Below, in pieces: positions 11,274 to 20,956 of a stretch of DNA of 64,000 nt. Every line of letters begins with the position of its first letter. The stretch's first letter is position 1. This DNA comes from Periconia sp. R9002. Lineage: Eukaryota; Ascomycota; Dothideomycetes; Pleosporales; Periconiaceae. The position numbers and the translations under genes are program-made. The notes under the pieces are model-generated. The model saw nothing but the letters and a program-made list of their open reading frames with translations. It had not been told where the DNA came from and made no database searches. The DNA lies in the NCBI GenBank assembly GCA_023627715.1, contig JAMAHW010000002.1, forward strand, positions 868,001-932,000, in the 5' to 3' direction.

Positions 11274-12915
11274 ATGTCGCAGCCAGAGCTGACCACGAAA
11301 GGCGGCCTGCGCATAGCCGTCGAGGGGTGTGGCCATGGAAAATTGCACGACATTTACGCATCTATCGAGAAGTCTTGCGAGTTGAAAGGGTGGCCCTCAG
11401 TTGATTTACTCATAATTGGGGGGGATTTCCAGGTAAGTCTTGAACCCACAATGGCTGCATCATTGCTAATTGGCACAGGCGGTTCGCAATGCCCTGGATC
11501 TCAAAGCTGTTTCTATGCCCGAGAAATACTACGACATGGGGGATTTCCACGAGTACTATTCGGGTTCCCGCACTGCTCCATACTTGACTATCTTTATTGG
11601 AGGCAACCACGAAGCTAGCAACCACATGTGGGAGCTTCACTATGGAGGCTGGGCTGCGCCAAACATTTACTACATGGGCGCAGCCAACGTGATTCGGCTC
11701 GGTCCGCTCCGAATTGCCGGCCTTTCTGGGATATGGAAAGGATATGATTACCGGAAAGCTCACTATGAACGTTTGCCCTACAACGACAAGGATGTCCGGA
11801 GCATATACCATGTTCGAGAGTTGGATGTGCGCAAGCTTCTTCAACTTAGAAGTCAGGTTGATATTGGTTTGAGTCACGACTGGCCTAACGGCATGGAATG
11901 GAAAGGCGATTATAAACAGCTCTTTCGATTCAAGCCATATTTTGAAAAGGATGCGCGAGCTGGTACATTGGGAAACATTGCAGCGACCCAAGTTCTAGAG
12001 TATCTGCGACCGGCCCATTGGTTCAGTGCACACATGCATGCCAGATACACGGCTGTATGGAAACATGCAGGAACGCAGCCAGAAGAAGAACCCAAAACGG
12101 CCGCCGAGGCCCCGTCCAAAGCTACCAATGAGGATGAAATAGATCTAGATCTTGACGACGCTGCTCCAGCTGAAGCCCCGAAAAACGATGCAGAAATCGA
12201 CCTGGACATTGACGACGACGAACCTGTTAAGCCAGCCACTGAAGCCAGCGCAAGCACAACGGGCAACGAGAAAATGAACGAAGTGCCCAAGGATGTGCGT
12301 GCTCTTCTCCCAGAGTCGTTTGCGAAGCCCAAGAGGGAAACCAAGATCGTTCTACCTTTCCCTTCCGAGATTACGAATAAAGAAACGCAGTTTCTTGCTC
12401 TTGACAAGTGTCTGCCAAATCGTCATTTCCTACAGCTTCTAGAGATTGAGCCTCACAAACCAGCCGAATTTACTAGACCCCTTCGATTGGAGTATGATGC
12501 AGAATGGCTCGCCATTACGAGGGTTTTTGCAGACCACCTAGTATTGGGCAACCCGGGAGCTCACGTCCCCGCCGACAAGGGCGATGGTGCATATCGACCT
12601 CTGATTGAGAAAGAGTTGGAGTGGGTGGAACAGAATATTGTGCAAGCAGGCAAGATGGCTGTACCAGAGGACTTTGAGCGGACAGCGCCGGTATACGATC
12701 CGACAGGCGGCATACACGTTAGCGGTACACCGCAAGAATACTCCAACCCACACACGCAGAGGTTTTGCGACCTGCTACAGATAGCCAATCCGTTCCATGC
12801 AACCGATGACGAGCGGGCCAAGCTGATGCAGAAAGGTCCTCGAGGTGGGCCTACTCGTGATGACGGGGCTGGAGGAGGGCGTGGAGGCAGGGGTCGGCGT
12901 CGTGCACGGCGGTAG
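11274..12915 (+). CDS. dbr1: RNA lariat debranching enzyme
   Basis: Hydrolyses the 2'-5' bond of excised intron lariats in the nucleus. Exon 1 (11274-11432) and exon 2 (11479-12915) give 531 residues. The metallophosphoesterase motifs are all present: IAVEGCGHG (metal Cys and His), LIIGGDFQ, GGNHEASNHMW, IGLSHDWP and WFSAHMHARY. The intron splits GGDFQ from AVRN. The C-terminal DBR1 domain follows (LPFPSEITNKETQFLALDKC, HRFCD-like TQRFCDLLQIANPF). Between catalytic core and C-terminal domain there is an acidic low-complexity linker with repeated EIDLDLDD/EIDLDIDDD. The tail is Gly/Arg-rich (GGGRGGRGRRRARR), a probable RNA-binding or nuclear segment. Length matches fungal DBR1. Assignment is secure. 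Confidence 0.97.
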
Positions 12916-14536
12916 ATGGAGCCGCACAAGTCACAGATGGGCATTACGTACCATGGTCAATTGGAAAACGCAATGTGCACGGTGCTGTACCAGGGCTCCG
13001 CAGAGAACTAACCGTATGGATGGTATTTGGAGATATCCAAGTATGATTTGATGACGCTGCGGCACGATAATTGCCGTGTGCGCGAAGCGACGGGCGGGGT
13101 CTTATGCAGGTGGTGTAGTTCTAATTTCTGGCACAAGAATGTCCGGAAGCGGTAGGGGAGACGATTCGTGATGGAGGAGCTTGCGCTGCATTATGATGTC
13201 GACGGGCAGCCGGACGCACAGGAACTGAGTTGGAATGGGCGGCACACTGTTTAATTTAGCATGTAGCTTCGGTGACTAATGGGCATGCGAAAGCAATTCG
13301 AGACGGGCAAGGCCGCAAGGACCCTCACCCGTGTCATCCATCTACGTCATTGGTCCGTGAGGCAGATTTCTGAACATGTGGACACAACAACGGAAGGAGC
13401 GGAAAGAGGGAAGAGTTTTCGTGAAGAAGTGGTCATGTCGTGGTGGGGAGGATGTGAGGAGATAAACGGCTGTCATCAAACACCCAGATACTGTGCTATT
13501 AAGCATTTATCAGATGGGACGTGGGTGAGTTGAATGCGACAGGCAATGAGCACGAAGATCGCGTGCCGATCCCCAGTCAGACCCGTCCGGTACCTCCAAC
13601 ACTGCAGCAACCGGAGGTGGCGAAGGGCCCTCTCGTGCAATAAATCAATAGTCTGTTGGAGATCCTGCGCTGCATTTCATATTGCAACGCGCAACCAGAA
13701 CGCGCACATGAGCAGCAGCCAGCCATTCCCTAGACGCTGGCAACTGCTGTCGTCGCCCATCTCGTAATGCGGCGTCGTACTCTCCCCGTGATGGCACTGC
13801 CTTCGCCGTGCCGTACCGTGCCTTATCGCTGCTCACTCATCCGCCCGACCCAGCCGTGGCTTTTTGACGTCTGCTATTTTGGGCCTCCTATTGCCAAAAA
13901 GTGTGTGTGCGACACTGCACTGCATGAGCGACGTTATTACCGCCGCTGGTACCCGTAACCACCAAAAAGCAATAACTAAACGGTACCCGGGATCTAGGGA
14001 ACAATGCCTGTGCGGCAATCTAGACACGTCTGCCGCCAGGGTTTTCGAGTAAGATCGGCATTGGACCCTGAACGCCGTGCTTGCCTCTACGGCTCTACCC
14101 AAAGCCCACCCCCGTCATGGACTGCACGCCTCTTTGCCAGACATATAAGAATCTGTCTGACCTCCCCATGCAAGGCCCCCGCCATAGCCCCTATACGTCT
14201 CTCCAAATATTATCCTCACGAGACTCTCTACCTGTCGTTTTAGGCATCCTTTCTAACCCCTTTATATATCTCGCCCTTCCTACCCGTGCTTCTTCATCCA
14301 TCTCTATTGTCCTCGAGTCTAGACCCTTCCGACCGACTGCCACTATTACTACCTTTTGCCGATCCCCCTAGTCTCTCACCTTAGTCCCTTTAGTCAACAA
14401 CCCCTGGACTTAATTGCTGGAATCGGTATTAAATCTACTACTCTTCCTCTTTGCTCCACCTCTACCATTCTATCGTCAAAATTCTTTCGTTACCAACTCA
14501 AGGCTGCCCGTCTGGACAACCATTCCCTCGTTCACC
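12916..14536. other. Intergenic 1.6 kb with pyrimidine-rich leader
   Basis: No gene seen. The last 400 bp (about 14140-14530) are strongly C/T-rich and run up to the next ATG, like the leader of a well-expressed fungal gene. Confidence 0.5.
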
Positions 14537-14785
14537 ATGACTTCCAAATTTCAAGAGATTCTGGAGCCCAGCGAGGCGCCCGTTTACACACATCCTCACC
14601 TCAACGTCTCTCTTGAAGATATCCTGAACGAAGGACGGGACCGATCGTCTTCTCAATCCTCCGGTTCTTCCAACCCACGGACCAGCACTGAGGGCCCAAA
14701 ATCACCGACTGCAACAGCAACAGACGAGAAGAAATCAAATCTCTTCAATCGTCGATTTGCCCTCGGGAGCAGAAAAGGACGTTAA
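14537..14785 (+). CDS. Small Ser-rich protein of unknown function, 82 residues
   Basis: I do not recognise a family. The frame has an excellent start context (caccATGac) at the end of a long pyrimidine-rich leader. The protein starts MTSKFQEILEPSEAPVYTHP, then HLNVSLEDILNEGRDRSSS, a Ser/Thr/Pro-rich middle, and a basic end NLFNRRFALGSRKGR. There is no signal peptide and no membrane segment, and it looks mostly disordered apart from the short amphipathic SLEDIL segment. No intron is needed. The gene stands alone between two long untranslated stretches, which suggests real expression, but function cannot be assigned. Confidence rests on start context, leader and composition only. Confidence 0.6.
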   Translation: MTSKFQEILEPSEAPVYTHPHLNVSLEDILNEGRDRSSSQSSGSSNPRTSTEGPKSPTATATDEKKSNLFNRRFALGSRKGR

Positions 14786-15452
14786 TCGACCACGAAGAAA
14801 TGGGCAAATCCGATCAAGGCGACACTGCCTTTCACCTTACGACATATCACACACCAACCAACATGCCGTCATCATAACCAAGCGCTGGGATGACTGCATT
14901 TCCGGACGAACCATCGAGTCGTTCATCACACCCTCACATCACCCCAATATATTTCTTCAACGACCCCCACAGAGCTGGATCGTGTCTCTTTATATTATCG
15001 TCTCGTACAGAGATTGGGTACACTTCCGATGCTGAGGCCTTCCTATCCCACCAAAATTCACTTCAACATTGTACTATTTCATCCATGGAGGAGCACAGAG
15101 GGAATCATGAACCAAAAGTTGGCGTTTGCGTGTATACGAGGTTATGATACCATGAGTAATGGGGTGAGGGTAGTGAGCAATACACGTAGATATATATTCA
15201 AATTCTGTCACACTTGGCTATTTCTTACCAGTGTACCAATGCGTACATGATGGAGCCTACCTTGACCAGATCGCAGCTGTGACAGGGTCCCCGATCGTTC
15301 TTTCCCCCCCAGATTAACCTCATCACGATCGTCTAACCGTACAAAGAACATGGCCAACCTGACTCCAACAAGCACACCTAATCTTCCCTCCAACAGAACT
15401 ACTCAAGCCATCATCATCCTGACGACGGAAACCATTCTACATTATTATCATC
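14786..15452. other. Intergenic, 0.67 kb
   Basis: 3' flank of the small gene and promoter of the amidohydrolase gene. Nothing else seen. Confidence 0.4.
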
Positions 15453-16517
15453 ATGTCCACCAACAACACACCCCTAGCCCCCCTAATCGCCTGCTCCGAA
15501 TTCTACCTCTCCAACTGCCCCCATCTCTCCACCTCCCCAAACTCCGCACCCCTCAACCTGATCTCACCCACGACAGCCACCAAACTCAAAACCCTCGGCC
15601 CCTCGCGCGTCAAAGACATGCGCGCCGCGGGCATCTCCATGCAAGTCCTCTCGCACATTCCCATCAGCGCCACCCCCCAGATGTGCACCCGCCTCAACGA
15701 CGCCTTGCACGCGGCCATATGCACGAATCCGGACCGATTCGCGGCGCTGGCGTTGTTATCGGCGGACGATCCGCGGGAGGCGGCGAGGGAGCTGCAGAGA
15801 TGCGTTACCAGGTATCGGTTTGTGGGTGGTGTGTTGGGGCTTGCGAAGGGGCTGGATGGGGGTGCGTTTGAAGAGTTGTGGACGCAGGCTGAGTGGTATG
15901 GAGTCCCGATTGCACTGAGGGAAGTTTGGCCTACGAAGGAACAGGTTGGTTAATCTGTCGCTTTGCTTGTTCGGCGTGGGATGGGTGTGCTGAGTGTGTA
16001 GGCGCAAGAGTACACCGCCTCCATAGACCCGGCGCTCCAGAGTCGGATGTTAACAAGCCTCTACGCCGCGTGCACGTCGTCGCCACTCCTCATCATCCAC
16101 ATGTACGCCTCTGGCGTGTTCGACCGGCATCCAAATCTCCGGATCGTGCTTTCTCACACCGGCATCACCTTGTTATCGCTTCTACCCCGCATCCACTCTC
16201 TTTTCGCCTCTTTCAAGGACACGCAAAGCCTGGCTCACGTATTCACACCAAACCGTAGCTTCCTGGACGTCTGTCAACACAATTTCTATATTGTTTCGGA
16301 GAATGCAATGGACAATGCCAGTATGAAGGCGATGATCGAGCACATGCCAGTTGATAGAGTGCTGTATGGGACTGGTTATCCGTTTCAGGACAAAGGGCAA
16401 GAGGTCATGACGGAGATGAGAGATGGTGGGGTTTTGAGCAAGGAGGAATGGGAGAAGGTGGCGTGGGGGAATGCGGAGCGCTTGTTTGGATTGAAAAGGG
16501 CAAAGGGGAGACAATAG
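15453..16517 (+). CDS. Amidohydrolase-2 family protein with altered metal site
   Basis: The fold is that of ACMSD / gamma-resorcylate decarboxylase-type amidohydrolases: NPDRFAALALLSADDPREAA, GGVLGLAKGLDGGAFEELW, then VFDRHPNLRIVLSHTG and VDRVLYGTGYPFQ. Exons are 15453-15944 and 16002-16517; the intron 15945-16001 is GT-AG and keeps frame, giving 335 residues, normal for the family. In active members the N-terminal strand carries Glu-x-His; here it is SEFY (Glu16, Tyr18). The His after the VP(I/L) strand is Arg156, and the Asp of the (S/T)D(W/Y)PF motif is Gly289. The catalytic His of the GH-G motif is kept (His216). Three of the usual metal ligands are thus changed, so it may be inactive or use another chemistry. 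Substrate is unknown. Confidence 0.85.
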
Positions 16518-16796
16518 AGTGGGGAACACATCGTCCATGTATTGATTTGACTGACCAAAGTCTGCTGATGGTCATACGTGCAAGCACTTCTCCTGTAGAT
16601 CCAGAGTGAGCAAGCAATCACCAGTCTCCCGTATGCATGTTTTCATTTCTATATGCGGCTATGCATAGAGCACCAACGCCTGCTTTGCCAAATCATGAAT
16701 CTCAAGCCCATTGGTATCCCGCATAATCATCGCTGGGTGCCACGCGTGCAAGCACGTTGAAACCACGCCCTTAACACCTCGAAATCGTTGCCCCGC

Positions 16797-17299
16797 TCAT
16801 TTCTTCTTGCCAGACTTCTTGATGCCCTGGGTACCCGTGTTCAGAGGGCCCTTGCCACCGGCCTTTGCTGCCATCTCTTCGCGGGCCTTCTTCTCTGCTC
16901 CATAGTTAGCCCCCGTTCACAACTTGATGTAGACGCAAAGAGTTGGTGTGGAAGCCTCTGGGAAGAGCGTATCGCGGAGGGGGGGACATGACGGTATAAT
17001 CGGTCGGATATGTATGGAGACGTTGTTACGCACCGGCTTGCTGCTTGGCCTTGAACGCGAGATCATCATCATCGAGCTCCTGCTTAGCCTTCTTGGCCTT
17101 TTTGTTGTGAATCGGGTTCGTGCCGGCTGTAACGTTGGTCTTGTCAGCACGCGTACTCTCTTTGTACATTCATATCCGCATTCCCATCTTCCTCCTCCCC
17201 GCCCCGCTCATGGTCCGTCTCTTGGTAGAGAAAGCCGCTGCGGGGCGAAGATGCGGAACCGGGAAAACGAGGGAGCGTACCTCCTTGTCCTGACGGCAT
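16797..17299 (-). CDS. tma7: Translation machinery-associated protein 7
   Basis: TMA7 is a tiny ribosome-associated protein. The gene is split into three short exons: 17299-17281 (19 nt), 17126-17034 and 16894-16797, giving 69 residues. The spliced product reads MPSGQGAGTNPIHNKKAKKA, then KQELDDDDLAFKAKQQAEKK and AREEMAAKAGGKGPLNTG, ending QGIKKSGKK. The acidic DDDDLAFK block and the end GKGPL-TG--GIKKSGKK are the family signature and match the conserved eukaryotic C terminus. Introns are 17280-17127 and 17033-16895. It is convergent with the amidohydrolase gene and lies about 430 bp upstream of a tRNA on the other strand. Because the exons are short, ORF-based calling misses it. Confidence 0.93.
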
Positions 17300-17726
17300 G
17301 TTTGCGGTAGCTTCTTGGTATGTTTGACGTTTGAGTGGTGAGGGGAGAAGTTTCGGAAGTGCGAGAGCGACTTTTGTTGTCAGCGGCGAACGGGCGGTCT
17401 AGAAGGAGGGCTCGAAAAGGGAAGGTGGGGCGGGGAAGTTTTGTGGCGAGGGCAACATGTGGCTGTGGGATTATTCTGAGGCACGTGATATCTCCCCACT
17501 CGAACGTTTTCGCATTTTCACATCTTGAAGGGTGGATCCGTCATAGAATCTACTGTAGAAATAGTAGTGTATGTGGGCTCAACGGGCTGCTAGATCTTAG
17601 TCATAGGTTCCACTTCGTCCTATGGTCAGAGATAACTCGTCAGGGGCCAGACGAACATATTTCTTACCTCATTTGATGCCTATTTATAATAACTTGATGC
17701 AGAAATTAATATAATTCGTTCATTAC
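17300..17726. other. Intergenic: TMA7 promoter and tRNA 5' flank
   Basis: No gene seen; the last 60 bp before the tRNA are A/T-rich. Confidence 0.4.
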
Positions 17727-17832
17727 GGCAAGATGGCCGAGTGGTTAAGGCGCTGTGTTTAGGCTTGATTCCTTGTGGATCTAGACAAAACCGCAGTCTT
17801 CACGGGCGTGGGTTCGAATCCCACTCTTGTCA
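17727..17832 (+). tRNA. tRNA-Leu(UAG) with a 27-nt intron
   Basis: Acceptor ggcaaga pairs with tcttgtc (17825-17831), with discriminator A at 17832. The D arm and A box are tggccgagtggttaagg. The anticodon stem ctgtg (17753-17757) pairs with cgcag (17792-17796), the loop holds anticodon TAG at 17760-17762, and a long variable arm follows, as for Leu. The T arm is gtggg-ttcgaat-cccac with a perfect B box. The intron 17764-17790 sits at the canonical place one base 3' of the anticodon and contains CTA, able to pair with the anticodon. A run of seven T at 17842-17848 is a Pol III terminator. Confidence 0.96.
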
Positions 17833-18585
17833 AGCGCATTCTTTTTTTGCATTTTTGATACCATAGATCATTACATGACCTGGCGGTCCTTAGTGTTTCC
17901 TTTTTGGCTCATGAGAGTACTTGCATAGCGTGGTCCCACTTCAAGAGATGTTCCTTCCATCATTCTGCTTTTTCGTCGAACCGGGGTAGGAATGAACAAG
18001 GGTTGTAATCTAGAGGTAGTATCAAAAATTTGCGAATATAAAGTCAGCTTAACTCAACTAGAGGTAATGTAGCGAGTGATACATGTCTTAAAACACTCCA
18101 CCACGTAGCCTCCTGATACTACTTTATACCTAGAAGAACGTACCCGTGACCTGCTTCCTTTTGGAAAGTATGTGGTAGCACACGGATATGAATAGAGCAT
18201 GCATTCACAACAATTACAAGTCTACATTCAACGCCTCGAAGACTTTTTTTTCTTAACATGGATGTTCTGTTAGGATGAAGTAGAATATCAGGAAAGGTTT
18301 TGTACATTTTTTTCCTTTTACAGTGTTACGACCCAAGAATATGCTTAATAGTGATACTACCTTACAAGAAGTGCTATCACTTACCTGGGTATGTACTAAA
18401 GCGTTATCGAGTGTGGGATTGAAATCAATAAGTACTTACCCATGTGGGTGTTTGTAGTGGTACCTACCTAGGTAAGTACACATGGTTCGCTAGTTGCTTC
18501 GCCCCCACTTTACTTGCTGTTCTTCCCACTGCTGTTAACACACATGGAAACTCCGGACTATTTCTCTTCCCTGTTCAAATAAAAA
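17833..18585. other. Intergenic, 0.75 kb
   Basis: No gene seen. Contains a palindromic CCTAGG/TACCTA cluster at 18460-18478. Confidence 0.4.
17842..17848 (+). terminator. Pol III T-run terminator of tRNA-Leu
   Basis: Seven T residues 10 bp after the tRNA end. Confidence 0.85.
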
Positions 18586-18889
18586 ATGGCAAGCCCCGAC
18601 GATGATCTCTTACTCTGCGTAAGTCTAGATTGCCGACTCACAATCTGTTCTCTTGTTGTTTTCGCAAGTATCTCTGTACAGTAATGGAACTAACAGATGA
18701 AGCCAGCTCCAGTCATCACTCCGCAATGCCCTCGCTACTTTTGGGCCAGATAGTACTCAATACCGCAACATCAAGAGCATGGTTGACGAGCAAGCTATGA
18801 AAATTGCGCTGAGGGACATGAACCTTGGTCCACCTATGGTTAAGGATTCTGCCCAGGGAACGAGAGACGTGGTAATGGACGACGGATGA
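18586..18889 (+). CDS. Small two-exon protein of unknown function, 71 residues
   Basis: I do not recognise a family. Exon 1 (18586-18618) gives MASPDDDLLLC after an A-rich ATG context (caaataaaaaATGg). A GT-AG intron (18619-18706) joins in frame to exon 2 (18707-18889), LQSSLRNALATFGPDSTQYR, then NIKSMVDEQAMKIALRDMNL and GPPMVKDSAQGTRDVVMDDG. Earlier AGs in the intron (18681, 18696) would give stops in the exon-2 frames, which supports the chosen acceptor. The product is acidic at both ends with a probable amphipathic helix (QAMKIALRDMNL), the style of a small complex subunit. No signal peptide or membrane segment. Function unknown; the intron-exon fit is the main evidence that it is real. 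Confidence 0.6.
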
Positions 18890-19351
18890 ACTACCTGATC
18901 CCGGTAGAACAGCGTAGGTGATGTATGAAACTTTATACTGTCGGTGTGCCTAGCTGACGATTTATAATCTACAGAATCATGTTTATACTTTCAAATCTCT
19001 TATCCTTCCCCAAATTATACCAACAGCGAACAGCGCAATATTCTGTTATCCTCTAGTGTGAATATGTGGGCTGGCAAATCGGACATTGATGTACATTATT
19101 GAAACACACGAATTTTCGAATAATTTGAAGCTGATTTTATGGGAAAACACCTTGTAGACTGTTTGATACATCTTCCCTGCGTTTCCGAAAAACATTTTCG
19201 AAAAAGATGTCTCTCGTATGCCGATTTCATGACTTCTTCGGCCTGGTGGGGCGACGTCATAACGTAAGCAATCAACGCGCCTATATAGGTTAAAGCTCCC
19301 TCCGAACTCCAACCTCGACTTCGACAGACACAAGCTGTGGAACAAAGTGGA
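18890..19351. other. Intergenic, 0.46 kb
   Basis: Promoter of the Nudix gene; nothing else seen. Confidence 0.4.
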
Positions 19352-20068
19352 ATGCTCAAGCCTCTCAGTCCCCGCATTACCCAAGCAATCACCGGCCGCT
19401 TCACACGTAGCTTTGTCCCGTTAACCTCACGACGACCATTCACCATGTCGCAGGATCTCCAGGAGCCGGTCATCACTCAGATCTCTGACCTCGCGATCGC
19501 CGATGCGAAATGGGTGACTCTGAAAAAGATCGACTACGTCGACCAAGCGGGGACTGCACGGACATGGGAGGTGGCTACGCGCAAAACTAGAGGCAAAGCT
19601 GGTGTGGACGCTGTCGCAATGGGCAACATTCTCCTACACCCGTCAAAACCCCCGTCAACTATGATCGTCATCCAATACAGGCCACCACTGGATTCGTATA
19701 CGGTGGAGTGGCCAGCAGGACTCGTTGATGCCGAGGAGACGGCTGAGCAGGCGGCGGTCCGTGAGTTCAAAGAGGAAACTGGCTACGACTGCCGCGTCCT
19801 GAGCGTCAGCCCCGTCCAGGCCGCCGACCCGGGAATGACGAACGCCAACATGCAGCTGGTCATGGTGGAAGCTCAATTAGGCGAGAGTGATAAACTCCCG
19901 GAGCAGCGTCTCGAAGATGGAGAGCGCATCGAGAGGGTTGTGGTTCCTCTGAGCGAGTTTTACGACCGCTTGGTAGACTACACTAAGAAACCGCGCTTCA
20001 TTGTCGCAGCGAAGCTCTTCCATTTTGCTGCCGGCATGCACTTTGCTCAGACGCAAAAATATTTCTAG
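19352..20068 (+). CDS. Nudix hydrolase, ADP-ribose pyrophosphatase type
   Basis: Probably hydrolyses ADP-ribose or a related nucleoside diphosphate to AMP and a phosphate ester. The Nudix box is complete: GLVDAEETAEQAAVREFKEE-TG, matching G-x5-E-x7-RE-x2-EE-x-G. It is preceded by TMIVIQYRPPLDSYTVEWPA and followed by AADPGMTNANMQLVMVEA, both typical of the Ysa1-like ADP-ribose branch. The gene is intronless; the first ATG (19352) gives 238 residues. Residues 1-32 (MLKPLSPRITQAITGRFTRS and on) are basic, lack acidic residues and look like a mitochondrial presequence. A second ATG in a good context at 19445 (caccATGtcg) would make a cytosolic form. Two locations from one gene are therefore possible but not shown. 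Confidence 0.92.
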   Translation: MLKPLSPRITQAITGRFTRSFVPLTSRRPFTMSQDLQEPVITQISDLAIADAKWVTLKKIDYVDQAGTARTWEVATRKTRGKAGVDAVAMGNILLHPSKPPSTMIVIQYRPPLDSYTVEWPAGLVDAEETAEQAAVREFKEETGYDCRVLSVSPVQAADPGMTNANMQLVMVEAQLGESDKLPEQRLEDGERIERVVVPLSEFYDRLVDYTKKPRFIVAAKLFHFAAGMHFAQTQKYF

Positions 20069-20956
20069 ATTTCGCACTGGCCTATTTTCTTCAAAAAGGT
20101 CGTTAGGTAGACCCAGGCCGCTTCCCCGCGGCGGCGTGTGCTTGAATGCGTTCGTGCGCCATGGTGCATGCAAAGCTTCAAGGCTCTTTTGAGCTTTCTA
20201 GCTCGAATAGCCACAGGAGTCTTCCCTCAATTCAACTTTACGTAGGAAGAACAGTAAGCAAGACTCCACGGTCTGGTGGGGTGCTTAACCATTCACATCC
20301 GGTAGAAAGCGAGGAAGCATACATAGACAGACACAGCAATTCATAGAAACAATCCAAGAATCCTCCAATATTTAACATTTAGAAGTCGATGATGCGCTCG
20401 TTAGATTGGTGATTTACATGTACATACGCATTTCAACAAAAGCACAACGAACAGTACCGCCTTACGAGCCTGCATTTTGGGAAAGTGCAATTGGTAACAA
20501 CAGAGTCGTGCCTTGACAGTTCGTGCTTTTGTATTCACATTCAGACACTTGGATGACGGTGTTAGCTTGATGCAAGGGAATTGAAAGCTGACTGTCTACA
20601 GTTCAAATGGGCACTAGTCACTTTACTCAAGTTTTTGAAATTTGGAAGAGGGAAACCAGGTGAAATTCAGAAACCGTCATTGATTCATTTCCGAATCAAT
20701 CATCGTTAAGGTAGACCGTATATCCCATACCCCGATTCATCACTCTCGTAAAGCATCTCACTAATCATATATCATCCAAGCAGTCTACAGACTACGTCTC
20801 TAACGCCTACTCATGCTGATATCATACCCACCCCACGACCCAATTAGATGCATTCAACATCCGTAACAAGGATACCCAAACATGACAGGTCCCTGCAATT
20901 GTTTTGCAATCAAAGCCCATATATAGCAAGTACGCAAGGGGTGAAATGACCAGACC
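20069..20956. other. Intergenic between convergent genes, 0.9 kb
   Basis: 3' flanks of the Nudix and zinc-finger genes. No gene, tRNA or repeat seen. Confidence 0.45.
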
